A stretch of 64,000 nt of DNA from Holacanthus passer (Eukaryota > Chordata > Actinopteri > Pomacanthidae). Made by a program: the position numbers and the translations under genes. This document shows, piece after piece, positions 12,004 to 22,984 of the stretch. The notes under the pieces were generated by a model, which had not been told where the DNA came from, searched no databases, and worked only from the letters and a program-made list of their open reading frames with translations. Each line of letters opens with the position of its first letter. Positions within the stretch are counted from its first letter, which is position 1. The stretch is from NCBI GenBank assembly GCA_025331565.1, contig JAFREQ010000150.1:62001-126000 (forward strand), in the 5' to 3' direction.

Positions 12004-15000
12004 AAGAAAGACAGGGATATATTAACTGAGGAGAAGGAGCAAGGCTTGGTCAACTTATGTTAAAACTGGAATGTATTATAGTGCTTTTACACAAACAGGG
12101 TGGAACAGAAAATAATCTATTTGGAGTCAAGTCAAGTTTAAATAAAAATAAGAGAGTTCAAGTAAGAACACCGCGCCACTGGACCAAAATGAGTAATGAT
12201 CCTCAGCGTAAATTATGACACCCGGACGCACTGTGCTTATGAATAGCTGAGCTAATGTTATTCCTTGCATCTCGGGAAAGACCTTCAGGGTATATGCAGG
12301 TAACCTCAAGCTTCAGTCCCCCCCGACTCTTCCAAATGAAGCCATTATTTTTAAAAAGCTTCCCCCGCTGCATAGCCCGTGGTACTAATCTAAAACTAAT
12401 TGATCGGTGATTCCTTGGACCTAACACGTAGGGTAGCTGCCAGAGGAATTTGAACAACAGGCCAAAATAGAAAACCGGGCCCTTTATAAAAATGGAGGCT
12501 GTCCAACTGAGCGCCGCAGGGAATTTGCTCTGTGGTTTTTATTTGGTCCCGCTCGCCCAAATAAAGTTCTATTGATCTGATAGGAGAGTAATGACGCCCA
12601 TTTGACATCCCATTGTGAATGCTAGTGGGTCTATTGGATTGGCTGCCACGGATGACATAGAGAGGTCAGAGGGAAAGTCATTAGTCAATATGAAACACAA
12701 TGGAATATTAAAAGCCAAAACAGCAGGTGATCATTACAGCATAATTAAAATGGTCACTTCACCCAAATAACAAAGTATATTTTCTTATTTACCCCTTAAG
12801 GCATCTAGCTAATCTTTTTTTTTTGTTTGTTTTTGCTGAGATTTTCATATACAGTATCTGTCAGAGATTTCTGCCTGGTTGTGATAGTCAATGCACGGAA
12901 ATATTAGAATTAAAAAAATGTGTGACCTTGCTTTTAGATTTTGTTGGAACTACTTTGTACTTAAGAGCTAAAGTCCAATGTTTAGTCTAATAAGGCATCA
13001 TGTCTCATTAGGCTAAACATGCACATTAGCATAATCATCCTCTCTCACTTCACATCGGATTCATCTCTCGACTAGTTGACCTTTTGAACGAAGCCCGTTC
13101 TGTAGACGTAGATCTTTGTAGGTCAAAGAGTAAATGCCACCCTCCGCTCTCACTTTCCCCATCAAACTCACACCCCACAGTGGGCGAATTCAAGCCCTGT
13201 CAAAAAGATGATCTCAGGGTTAACGCAGAGGAAAACTAAACAGGAATGCATTTCTTCCAGGCCTGACAGACCGGTCCTTCCTGACCGATCACACTCAAAT
13301 GAGAAAGTATAACACCCAGGAGGTTAGATCATAACCTGCACAGTCATAGTGAAGCATAAATCTGACCCTTGTTTTTCAGACTGATTTTCTGAGGTACATT
13401 TATGTCTGCAAGCAGCAAAAGAGAGAGAGGTGGACTACGGTTAAGCATCCAATGACGGAGGCAGGGGCAGAAAGAAAGATAGGCAGACGTCATTAATTTC
13501 AATAAGGCTCGCAGCCTGGCAGAGTTAATAATATCAGCACGCCCTCCTGACCTCAGACGATGATACGACATCAACCTCCGCAAATTACTCATTAATTTAC
13601 CCCATTAAGTTGGACAGAGGTGGCAGGCCGGGGAAAAAAAAGAAAAGCACTGCGAGGAACAAATTAATTAGACATTTTAAAACAGAATTTATACCTTTTC
13701 AATTGAGATGTATCTCAGCAGAGGTAAGCGAGGTCAGGGTGAAGATAGGAAGAGTGGGCAGATAAAGAAAGGCGGCTGAAATTAATATTCTGACAGTGTG
13801 GATGTTGATGCGATGAGAGCATTAAGATTATTTATATGGATGAGAAGAACTTGTTTGTGAATATCGAAAGATTCGTACAGTGAGAATCGTCAGCACTTGT
13901 GCCTCTCCTGAGAATGTTCTGTGCATGAAGTGAGAAAAATATCTGTCTCCTGTCAGTGCCTCGTTTGTAATACCAAGCCTTGCTCCTATTTCTTACAACA
14001 GATTTCATTTTAAACAGCATAAATTCAAACCCAAATCTTAATAAATCAAACTAAACCACTGCAGTTGTTTTCTCTCTTCTTGGGACCGCATCATTCTCTA
14101 TTAAGGATATCGGAAAGGAAACGCAAATAGGATAAAAAATAAATCTATACTTGTGGAATCAGACCTCCCAAAGGCACTTTGGTCCATAGCAAGCTCCCGC
14201 CCAGAGCCGAGCAGGGTCATATATACTGAGTGGAGAGTCATCCAGTGTGAGGCAGAATATATCCCTCGGGCCTTCACTCCGCTTACCATCCATTTTATCT
14301 CACCGTGTAGTGCAGGGAGCGTTTGACATATTTTCAGTTTCTACGCAGACCCGCCCTGAGCTGATACATAAATCCTATACCGTCTCTTTACAATGGCATC
14401 TTCAGAATGTGATGCAAAGCACCTCTCACCTGCTCTCAATCTGCCTCTATTCCTAAATGTGATTACGGGGTTCTTTAATATAGGAGCTAACACCTGTCTT
14501 GCCAACCTGCATAACCCACCCTAAAGTAATTTCTGCATGACTTGCACTATTGAAATGTAAATTTCCTACCTCATAGCTTCCCTTATCAAACAAAATACGC
14601 CACACCTGTAAATAAGAGATGGGCTCGGAGACAAAATGCCTGCAGGTCTTGAAAGGGTTTACTTCACGCTATCTAGATAGACAGGCGGGCTGGGCCAAAG
14701 ATGCACATTAATGTACACACACACAAACACACACACACACACAACTCGCCAACTCAGTTGTTATCTATATGCAAAGCATCTCCACTAAGCTATCCACTTT
14801 GCTCCCGTGCAGGAGACTGAGAATAATGGACGGCTCAGGCCCAACCCTCCTCCTCCACCCACACACAATCGCTCACAGCAGCATGCACAAACTGTATATA
14901 CATGCCCACACACCACTGAACATATGTAGCTAGGTGTTTCGAATCGATAAGCACGCTCAACACACTGCCTCCCTGACCTATTCTTACTCTGGCTAATTGC

Positions 15001-15609
15001 CAGGAAGAACAATTAGGCTGATAAGTATCACTTAATGTCCTCCCCTCCAAAGAGGAAGATTCAGGCTATTCTAAAACAAACGCACCTAATTCCTCATCCC
15101 ACTCCCTCATTATCTCCCCAAATGACGCTTCTATAGGAGAGCAGGTGTTGGCAGTGCTGAGGAATGATTGTTTTGTGAATGGCGGTTTGATGGGATTAGA
15201 GAAAAGAGGGACGGGTTTAAGTCATGAATGGGGCTGTTTCTGGTGAGATAGCTGAACTACAATGTGCCAGTAATGAGGTAGAAGACATTTACTTGTCGCC
15301 ACCTTTGCTTGTGGGGAATCAGCAGGTCTACGGAAGCCTGCGAGGACCAAAGTACCCTGTGTGAGGTAGTCTGGTGAAGAGCTTGATTCTTGTTAATTAT
15401 CTCTCAGTATTGTGGTGAAGACAGCCAACCTCAGAAACAACCTCTTAAAATGTCAGTGAATTATTATATAATCGATTCCAAAAAGAAAAAAAAAAATCAC
15501 CTAGAGAGAATACCTCTTTAACTCTGGATCCAGCGGGGTAATGACCCATGTCACTGGTCACCTCAGAGGAAACATCATTAGCTGTCTTGCTACATTAACA
15601 TCTATCCCC
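12004..15609. other. AT-rich non-coding region beyond the elfn2 stop (flank or distal 3' UTR)
   Basis: No exon was seen. The DNA is low in simple repeats, apart from a short CA run near 14720-14742. It has many unbroken TAAT/ATTA motifs (for example around 13590-13690), a texture often seen in conserved non-coding sequence. It contains the hairpin at 12978-13020. Part may be the elfn2 3' UTR; the transcript end cannot be fixed. Confidence 0.4.
12978..13020. repeat. Stem-loop, 17-bp arms and 9-nt loop
   Basis: ATGTTTAGTCTAATAAG and CTCATTAGGCTAAACAT pair at 15 of 17 positions (one of the two exceptions is a G-U pair in plus-strand RNA) around the loop GCATCATGT. It is too short for a typical animal microRNA precursor. 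Confidence 0.6.
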
Positions 15610-15615
15610 TTTATT
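15610..15615 (-). terminator. elfn2: Candidate proximal poly(A) signal for elfn2
   Basis: AATAAA on the minus strand, about 63 nt beyond the TGA stop. It may be a proximal signal, but one hexamer in AT-rich DNA is weak evidence, and mammalian ELFN2 has a long 3' UTR, so the real end may be further down. Confidence 0.25.
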
Positions 15616-15677
15616 AGTCTGCTGTTGGCATCCAACCTTACAATCTCCCTTACAGCATTCAACTTTGCTTCCACGGC

Positions 15678-17277
15678 TCACAGCTTCTGTTGGGCGGAAA
15701 CTCCCTTCCAGTAGTCCAAAATATCATGAAGGTCCTCGTCCTTGGCAAACTGCACCTTCTTACGCAGGGCGTGGCCTGCTGCTATATAGGACGCTTCCTC
15801 TCTGGGGCTTTTCTTGTAAGGCCGGAATCGCTCCCAGATCCGCAGTGTGCTCTCAGACGAATATTCTGGACTGGAGGAGTAGCCAGAGTTGTAGTTGTGG
15901 TGACGGGAAGGTGAGAGCTGGGAGTAGGTGGCTGTGGCATCCCTCTTGGTGCGACCCAGTGGCTTAAGGAATGAGACCTTTTGGGCGGGTGAGGGCGGGT
16001 CGTTGACGCCCTCGTAGTAGAGTGCAGGAAAGGAGTGGCGGTGCTCAGAGCTGTGGTAGTCTGGCTGGACCTCCAAGTGGTGCTGCTGCTGTCCAGGGCC
16101 CACCACCCCTCCTCCACCTCCACTCCCATTATTACACCCCATACTGCCCCCATTCACACTCACCCCACCACCATTTATGTTTCCCATCCCATTCCCGTTG
16201 CAGCCGCCTACTCCGCCACCTCCTCCACTTCCACTCCCTCCACCACAACCCACAGGGCTGCCTTTTTCCGTTGGGTACTTGGGAGGATCGCTTCGCTGCT
16301 CAGGGATATCCACACTGAACACCCTGGTGCTCTTGACAGACCCCACAGCTGGGGCACCGCAACGGTTCTTCACCACAGCAGTGTCAGCGCTCAACTGCCT
16401 CTGAAGGGGCCGCACTGCATTGGCTGGGGGTGGGTCACGGTAAGGAGGGGAGAGGAACCCCCCACCGCTGATGCCTGGCCGCTCAGACAGGGGCATAACT
16501 AGGGGCACTGGGGCCATAGAAGGTGGATGAGGCTGCTGATGTAGCTGAGGATGAGGCTGAGGCTGAGAATGAGGCAGAGGATGTGGCTGAGGATGAGGCT
16601 GAGGATGAGGATGAGGCTGGGGGTGAGACTTTGGATGCACCTTTGGGGAGGAGGCCATGATTTGATCTCCAGGGTGGCCTGGAGAGAGGGGCAGGAGGTT
16701 CCGAGGGAGGGACGCCATGCATGTCGGAGGCTGGGTGGAGGCTATAGAGTTGGCATTGTCGGCAGTGGTCACAACATTAGCAGAAGCATCCAGTTTCAGG
16801 GCATCGATGCAGTTGTTGATGATCTGGTTCACTTTGTCCACCTCCTTGGCGATGGTGGAGATCTCGGACGCTGAGCCATGGCCATTGTCATCCGAATCCT
16901 CCCCAGCCTCTGTCCCATTCTCAGCCGCAGCTCGCATATCCACAACTACTTCCCCTCCTACCCCTGCACCTCCAGCAGCCACCCCTCCCTCCCTGCCTTC
17001 CACTGCCACTCCTGCCGTCCTAACATCCATGTAATTACCCTTGCCACCCATTGCCTCAGAGAAGGCAGTGGCCATTTTTTCCACTTGCGGCAAGGTGGAG
17101 AGACGGGAAGAACTAGTGTTGGCCGAGCCGTGGAGCATGCCTGTGCTCGAGGAGGCAGATTGTGGAAGCTTGCCTCCTGCTCCTCCTGAATGGTGGTGCT
17201 GGTGGTGAGCCTGCTCCTGGAGACGCTGCATGGCACCTGGGTCATTGGCCACTGCTGCAGCAGCCTCTGGGCCATAC
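15678..17277 (-). CDS. elfn2: elfn2 coding exon 4 (cytoplasmic tail and stop)
   Basis: This exon completes the split Arg codon (AG|G) and continues YGPEAAAAV, matching the family's MRYG junction. It carries the whole cytoplasmic region: KGNYMDVRT, SASEISTIAKEVDKVNQIIN, a His/Pro/Gln-rich stretch (residues 663-702), FLSPPYRDPPP, LQRQLSADTAVV, a glycine-rich stretch (793-843), SSEHRHSFPALYYEG, FLKPLGRTKRDATATYSQLS, GYSSSPEYSSEST and IWERFRPYKK. The end is HALRKKVQFAKDEDLHDILD followed by YWKGVSAQQKL and TGA. KVQF fits the RVxF-type PP1-binding motif known for this family. Confidence 0.93.
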
Positions 17278-20200
17278 CTGAAGAATGACAGATCAACTTC
17301 AGAACCAACAATACATCTAGTCATATAATCACATTGTGTACCTCATTTTGCACAATATCTGTAAGAGCATGATTGAAAAAGTATTAGGTCAAACTAAATT
17401 TTGCAAAGTTAATTAATGTTATGTTATGTTTTAAATTATGAAAAATAGCCCAAAAACATGACACAAAGTCTCAATAAAAAGTATGTTTGGGGAAAAAATT
17501 CAAAACAAAAACAATGCAGCAAAACAACTAATGAACTAAAGCCCATAGCATAAATTGTTCCAAAAAGAGAAAACATTTACACCCAACGGTCACTCATAGA
17601 AGTTGTTGTTTCTGTTGTGGCTAAAACATCCTAGTTGCACTTAGTATCTGTGTACTGACTCTTCAACATGTCATTGTCATGAAAAAAAAGACTGTAATAA
17701 GACTTTTTATGAACAAATTGTCCAGTACCTCATCTCCAAAATAGTTTTCTTCACACTTATAGCTTTCTGCTTCTCCTCCTGGATGCGTCGCCGTCTGAGA
17801 CAGTAATACACGAATCCAAGCACAATGACCATGCCAAACAGACATCCCAAGATGGTCATGATGTAGTGTGTGGTTGTGGATGGATTGGTTCGCAGGTCCT
17901 CCGGCCCCATAGCTCGTGTGGTAAAGGACAGACAGGTGTGGTTGTAACGCTGAGATTTGCTTACAGAAGCCACACAATAGGTGTAGTTTGTGTGTGGTCT
18001 CAACTTGTCCAGAGGGATTGTCTCCTTCTTGTTTTTAAGGGGCATGATGTCTACAACAAAAGTCTGGTTGTGCTGGGAGAGGATGTACATCTTACTGTAC
18101 GGTCGTGGGATCTGCACCAGCAGAGAGGCGGTATAGAGGGAGACAGTTTGAAGCTTCATAGAAATCTGATGGGTGTAGGTGGTGTCAGGAGAGGACGACG
18201 TGTTTGGCTGTTGGTACGGATCCTGCTCAGGATTGTCCACACCCATCCCTGAGCCATCTTGATCCGGCGTCTGGGAGGTCATCCCCGGCATTAGCACACC
18301 GTCGCGACAAATGGATGAAAGAGTGTAACGGGCATTTCTTCCGTGTCCGTGCACTGGACTCAAAAGTGGATAACCAGTCATTTCGAGAGGGGTTTCGCAC
18401 TGGAGACGATCGTAGGTGTGGGTGACATTGTTAAAGGCCTCCAGCCAGGTGAGAAAGCTGAAAAGATCACAGCCACAGTGGAACGGGTTTCCTGCGAGTT
18501 CACACACCATCAGTCTGTTGAGGACACTGAAGGTAGACGGGTCCAGACGGGCCAACTTATTGGAGGATAAGTCCAGACTGCTGAGGCTGGGGCACTCCCA
18601 GAAGGCATTGGTGGCAATGACCTCAATGAGGTTGTGTTGCAAGAAGAGGCACTGCATTCGACCCAGACCTCTCAACATGCCCTCAGTCAGGTTGGTCAGC
18701 TTGTTGTAGCCCAGCTGGAGAACCTGAGACAGAAAGACAGAGTAGGCCCTGAAGTTCTTGATAAAACATGACCCATGGATTTTTTATCTTATTTTAACAA
18801 ATGCACATACACATTCAGTCACATTTCTGCCTACCAATGCCCTTATGCAGATCAGTTTACATTTCCATGACCACCTTCATTATCATGGTTTATATTACAG
18901 AGGTAACGTGAATTATTCAACCACATGTGTATGAATGTGTGAGCCTGGTTTAAGAGGATTATTAGAGATGTTTCTGTTCTGTTTTCTGTTTGAATTTGTG
19001 TCATAAGATATTAACAGCTTTACAACAATTTAAAAATCCCAGAAAACAAATTAGCCAACAGAAATGTCTGGATATTGAGACAAAGATGCAAATGTTAAAT
19101 GCTATGGACTAAAGCATTAAGGACGATATAACGACTTTATATACTTTTAATGTGAGAAAAACAAACGCAGACGAACACAGATTTGTGTTTTCGGCTGCAG
19201 ACCTGTAGGTTGGCCTGTCCGGCGAAGGCCCCGTCCTCGATGTAGCTGATCTCGTTCTTGGTGAGATTGAGGTCAGTGAGGTTTGTGAAGCGGAACATGG
19301 AGGTAAAGAGCACGGCTTTAAGTTTGTTCTCGTTCAGCCTCAGGTCGTGAACCTGGCGAGACAAGAGAGCAGATGACTTTCAGGTGATGCATTGCAGCCT
19401 CTGGCAGCCGTAGAGGAGGACCTGAACTCTGCCAAAAATAGCTGCCAACAGCAAATTGTACCTCCAAACATATGAGTTTGCCGTCTAATGAGTAATTTCC
19501 TCAATTACAGATCTGATCAAAATTTGTATTTAGTTAATCACAGCCTGTTTGGAAGCAGATGAACATCCCTCCTGAAATATCTACAAGATAGAAATGTTGA
19601 TGCAAGGTGCAGTTTAACTTTACCACTGGGTGCTTTAATAAATTATCTTGAAGTTTTTCACTTTGAATCATTTACTCTGCACATTGCAGATGGTGACACT
19701 GGTTGAAATGCACTTTAAAATGTGGACAACAGCGAGACTCTACATAAACAAACAGTACAAAACATGAGTTTACTCAACTTGCATGTTGGATATGCAGTTC
19801 TTGCTTAAACACAATGTTAGAGCAAGAACTAACTTCAAGAAGTGTAGTGACCTTACACTGACCCTGGATGGTGAAGTGTGGCCCTGAGCTTATTCTTGTC
19901 TGCTACAGATACTGAACAGATTTGTATAACACTTCACTGCTTTAACAATATCATCACAGCCACATAACATATTATCTACAATTGCTGCCACGTTCTCCGT
20001 CTTTGGACACGTTGATATAATCATGCAACTGTGTTGTTGATTCATCCTTTTACTCGTCTGTTACCATCATTGTCATGGTTGTTACTGCAAACAGCACAAA
20101 ACCACACGAATCACACGATAAACCACAAGCCGAGCGAACAGAAGGTCAGATTGGCTTTGCAAAAGTCGCTGTCACAGTTAAAGGCATGTGCCCTTCAGCT

Positions 20201-20481
20201 GACACCATCTAAGCTCAGAGAGCATGAACAGTTTAATACAGGCGTCTGTGTAGCAGGCCGATAAAGTTCGTACTGACCGTGCTGTTGATGTGCTGAGGGA
20301 TGGTCTCGTATGGAGGCTGGTTCTGGCTGCAGATAGCCAGCCACACGTATCCTTTATCCCCCTCGATCAGCCAGCAGTCCCCCTTCACCATGCCGGGCAG
20401 GTGGAGGAGCAACAGTGCAGGAAGGAGGAGGGACAGAAACAGGGAGGGAGACAGGGAGGACAAACGGAGTCTGCTGGCCAT
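15678..20481 (-). CDS. elfn2: elfn2: extracellular LRR and fibronectin III domain protein 2 (4 coding exons)
   Basis: Joining 20278-20481, 19203-19352, 17729-18723 and 15678-17277 on the minus strand gives 982 codons plus TGA. Seen: hydrophobic signal peptide (about 1-34); conserved mature start DCWLIEGDKGYVWLAICSQN; LRRs (about 69-195); LRR C-terminal cap opening NPFHCGCDL (197-257); fibronectin III region (about 303-389); membrane helix (about 405-426) followed by CLRRRR; conserved block STIAKEVDKVNQIINNCIDA (590-609); C-terminal KVQF (957-960), the PP1-docking form, then AKDEDLHDILDYWKGVSAQ. Family knowledge: ELFN proteins are postsynaptic adhesion molecules that bind group III metabotropic glutamate receptors in trans, and ELFN2 (PPP1R29) binds and inhibits protein phosphatase 1. 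The motifs QPPYETIPQHINST, CLRRRR and SAQQKL fit ELFN2 better than ELFN1. Odd: the tail is longer than the roughly 820-residue human protein because of His/Pro and Gly-rich expansions, and the coding region is split by three introns. Which teleost duplicate (a or b) this is cannot be told. Confidence 0.93.
16098..16250 (-). repeat. elfn2: Gly/Asn/Ser-rich low-complexity tract in elfn2
   Basis: About 51 codons dominated by Gly with Asn and Ser (residues 793-843), just before the conserved HHLEV segment. Human ELFN2 has a much shorter glycine/serine run at the equivalent place, so this is an expansion of an existing low-complexity site. Confidence 0.8.
16521..16640 (-). repeat. elfn2: Hexanucleotide-type repeat coding His/Pro/Gln tract in elfn2
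   Basis: On the plus strand this is a degenerate run of GAGGAT/GAGGCT-like hexamers. On the coding strand it encodes about 40 residues alternating His-Pro with Gln, Leu or Ser (such as HPQPHPHPQPHPQPHP). It sits in the cytoplasmic tail in a region that is short and different in the mammalian protein, as I recall it. The reading frame stays open throughout. Confidence 0.85.
17278..17728 (-). other. elfn2: elfn2 intron 3
   Basis: 451 nt, AT-rich, donor GTACTG and acceptor TTCTTCAG, phase 2. It splits an Arg codon just inside the membrane, between the juxtamembrane KKTILEM segment and the rest of the tail. Nothing else was recognised inside it. Confidence 0.85.
17729..18723 (-). CDS. elfn2: elfn2 coding exon 3 (LRRs, LRR cap, FN3, membrane helix)
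   Basis: This 995-nt exon encodes residues 119 to part of 450. It opens with VLQLGYNKLTNLTEGMLRGL after acceptor TCTCAG. It holds the remaining LRRs, the cysteine-rich cap (NPFHCGCDLFSFLTWL, LQCETP, SSICRDG), a linker with Asn-X-Ser/Thr sites, the fibronectin III region (SMKLQTVSLYTASLLVQIP to NYTYCVASVSKS and YNHTCLSFTTR), and the helix IMTILGCLFGMVIVLGFVYY. It ends KKTILEM plus AG of an Arg codon, with donor GTACTG, phase 2. Confidence 0.92.
18724..19202 (-). other. elfn2: elfn2 intron 2
   Basis: 479 nt, donor GTCTGC (weak) and acceptor TGTCTCAG, phase 0. The intron falls immediately before a Val codon at the start of an LRR, the same place as intron 1. Nothing else was recognised inside it. 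Confidence 0.85.
19203..19352 (-). CDS. elfn2: elfn2 coding exon 2 (two leucine-rich repeats)
   Basis: This 150-nt exon encodes 50 residues (69-118) from VHDLRLNENKL to GAFAGQANLQ, covering about two LRRs including LTDLNLTKNEISYIEDGAF. The acceptor is CGCCAG before GTT. The donor is CAG followed by GTCTGC, which is weak at +3, +4 and +6. Both ends are phase 0 and rejoin the family sequence without gap or overlap. Confidence 0.9.
19353..20277 (-). other. elfn2: elfn2 intron 1
   Basis: 925 nt, donor GTCAGT and acceptor CGCCAG, phase 0. It separates the N-terminal cap segment from the LRRs. No coding, RNA or mobile element was seen inside it. Confidence 0.85.
20278..20481 (-). CDS. elfn2: elfn2 coding exon 1 (signal peptide and start of ectodomain)
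   Basis: This exon encodes residues 1-68: an N-terminal MASRLRLSS, a leucine-rich hydrophobic core, then DCWLIEGDKGY and HINST. The start was chosen because the ATG has A at -3 and G at +4, and because a signal peptide directly precedes the conserved mature sequence. The exon ends in codon ACG (Thr) followed by donor GTCAGT, phase 0. Reading on into the intron gives a non-homologous tail (STNFIGLL), which supports the junction. Confidence 0.9.
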
Positions 20482-20497
20482 ACTTTTTTGAGGTTGC

Positions 20498-20535
20498 CTC
20501 AGTAGGAAGGAGGAAAAGAAAGGAGTTGAAGGGAG
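20498..20535 (-). promoter_or_regulatory. elfn2: Probable 3' splice acceptor in the elfn2 5' UTR
   Basis: On the minus strand a long pyrimidine run (mostly C/T for about 30 nt) ends in CCTACTGAG at 20498, and the ATG follows 16 nt later. This looks like a good 3' splice site. It implies that the exon with the start codon is not the first exon and that one or more non-coding exons and the promoter lie upstream (higher coordinates). The donor partner was not identified. Confidence 0.55.
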
Positions 20536-20815
20536 GAAGGCAGCGAGCAGCAGTTTGTGGAAACCAGGAAGGGCGCAGGTCAGGGGCGAGGAGGCCGAAT
20601 CTAAGAAGAGAGACAGGTGAACGTCGGGGCGTCTTCACGGTGATTAGAGCTGAGCTGGCAGCATGGCAGCAAGTCCCGTCCCCATTTTAGGTGTTCCACG
20701 TCAAAGGGTTTTGGAAACTGTCGCCCCAGCAGCTACTCATGGCCCCTGACAGCCCAACGTCTCGACAGCAACAGACGAGGAAAGACTCGCTCTCGGAGAA
20801 AGGCAGAAGGCCTAT

Positions 20816-20818
<3 letters not shown>

Positions 20819-20850
<32 letters not shown>
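20819..20850. repeat. (AG)16 microsatellite
   Basis: Perfect AG run, about 340 bp upstream of the elfn2 ATG. Confidence 0.95.
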
Positions 20851-20856
<6 letters not shown>

Positions 20857-22087
20857 GAGAATATTAACATTAATAGTGATAATGACAAAATGATTAAGAG
20901 TAGGCAGAAAATTGTAATACAGTTCACATATCCCCAGATGGTTTTGAATTAATTTAGCTTAGGTCTCATTTCTACAAGCAGTGTGTGAAAACAAAGCAAA
21001 AAAAAAAAAAAGAAAACAGGTATCTGGATATAATACTCTGGATACCCAATCCCTTCAAGGTAATGCACCGCAGTAATAAATCCATTAACTGCCATGATTA
21101 TTTCATTAAGTCTTAATAAAGCCCAGAGAAATATATTTTGACTTCTCAAATGAAACCAGGATTTTTTTTTATGTTCTGTAATTATCCGTGGTCATGAGAA
21201 TAAATTGCAGCTCTTCCGTTCAGACATTAGCATATGATGCACCAGTAGAAACGGAAATTGCCAACACTATGAAAGCGACGCTGGGTTTTTTTTTTTTTTT
21301 TTCTGGTGTTTTTGTCATTGTTTACAAGGTTCGCCGGCTGCTGTTCTATTATTTCAACTCCGAGATTCATAATGAAACGATAAAAAATGTAATAGCCGCA
21401 GTTATATAGGGGTGAAAACGGGGAGACGGGCTAAGTGGAAAACAGAGGAGGGCTGTTGTAATTTGCATGTTTTAACAGGATACAAGCTGACATTTAGCTA
21501 TTTACCTTTCTCGGGGGATTAACCGTGGATTAGGCTCTAATCCAGCATAAAATATTATGTATCTCATCACCGCAGCTCAGACTCTTTTAATTTGTTTCCA
21601 AAGTTTTGATTCCCTCCCAGGGAAAAGTTATCTCGCCCGGACATGAATGACAGGGAATTGATAGTGAGAACAACAGAGAAATAAACTCTTCTTAAGTACT
21701 TTCTCTCTCTCTCAATTCCACAGAAATTCCCCTCTGTACTTTTCAGACTGTCTCAGCCAGATGAAAAAAAAATATATAACCTGCTGCAAGAAATGAAGCA
21801 GTGACATGGTGTAACCCAATACACTCAGGAGTAATGGAAGCCAACTTTGGATGCTCCTGTTAAACTGGTCTGTCCCTAATAGCCTCCTCCTCCTCCTCTT
21901 CTTCCTCCTCTTCTTCCTCCTCCTCCTCCATCCAGACTTCGGTCAGCCTCCCAGTCGCTTCTCATTTCTGTCGCGCCGCACACCCCGAGCAGCTCTCCTC
22001 AAATTGTCCCATGAAATTGATATCGACAATTCAATTCCTTCACCACAGGCCTTCAATTTGCCTTTGACCCGGTGCTGTTGTCATCCT

Positions 22088-22090
<3 letters not shown>

Positions 22091-22124
<34 letters not shown>
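22091..22124. repeat. (GT)17 microsatellite
   Basis: Perfect GT run followed by an AT-rich and poly(A) segment. Confidence 0.95.
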
Positions 22125-22130
<6 letters not shown>

Positions 22131-22965
22131 AAACACCCAAAAAAAAAAAAAACAGTTCAGTGGAACAACAGATAAACTAGTTTTCACCTTGATGATTACA
22201 AAAGTCATTCATTAGTGATTTCTTATGTGGAGCTGCAAAGTGTGTGTGTGTGTGTGAATGTGAGCATGAGTTCATGGCATAAAAAGAATCAACCGAGCTG
22301 AATTATTTATCAAACAACGATTTGGACATTGATCATAACGGCCACGCTCGCACTGACACAGATGCTCCATCTCCTTCTTTCATCCCGTTTCTGAATCCCT
22401 CTCTTCTCCCTCTTTGAAGACGACTCCGAGTCGAGTGTGGCGATACAGTCCTCCGTATCCTCGCTGCGTTCGCTTAATCCCTAATGAAATCAACAAAGCC
22501 TCTGGCACACTTCTGCTATTTAAGAAGATTTTGGGGAGCATGAAAATTGTGCAGCACTTGTGATTATGGTTCTGCTGTTTTTGCCTGTCTGAAGCTCAGA
22601 TTATCTGATGGGACACGACTTGTAGCCTGACATGTTTTTCACGGTTCTCTACAAACACGAAAGAAGAGCCAGTCGAGACTCGTTTGGAAAGTAGTTGTTC
22701 ACAACACCTAAGATGAGTATTTTGTCTGTATACTGCTGTGATGAACCCGACTCCAGCCTCTCTCATCATCTGGGTCACTCTCTGTCTCCATCTCGGCCTG
22801 GATCTGTATTTCTTTTTTCATCTGCCCGTCTTTCTCTTCTTTTCCGTCCTTCCTTTCTTCTGCCCGCATTGTTTCAACCTCCTTATCTCCGCCGCCTTTC
22901 AACCAGAACACAAATGAATATGCTTCATCGCCAAAACACAACCTGACACCTTTTGTGTGCTCTCG

Positions 22966-22984
22966 CCCCCCCCCCCCCCCCCCC
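22966..22984. repeat. Poly(C) tract, 19 C
   Basis: Uninterrupted C run. The length may be imprecise because such runs are sequenced poorly. Confidence 0.9.

Noticed and set aside
15665..17311. Long frames on both strands overlapping elfn2 exon 4
   Set aside because: They are shadow frames of the GC-rich, low-complexity exon. Only the minus-strand frame matches the ELFN2 family.
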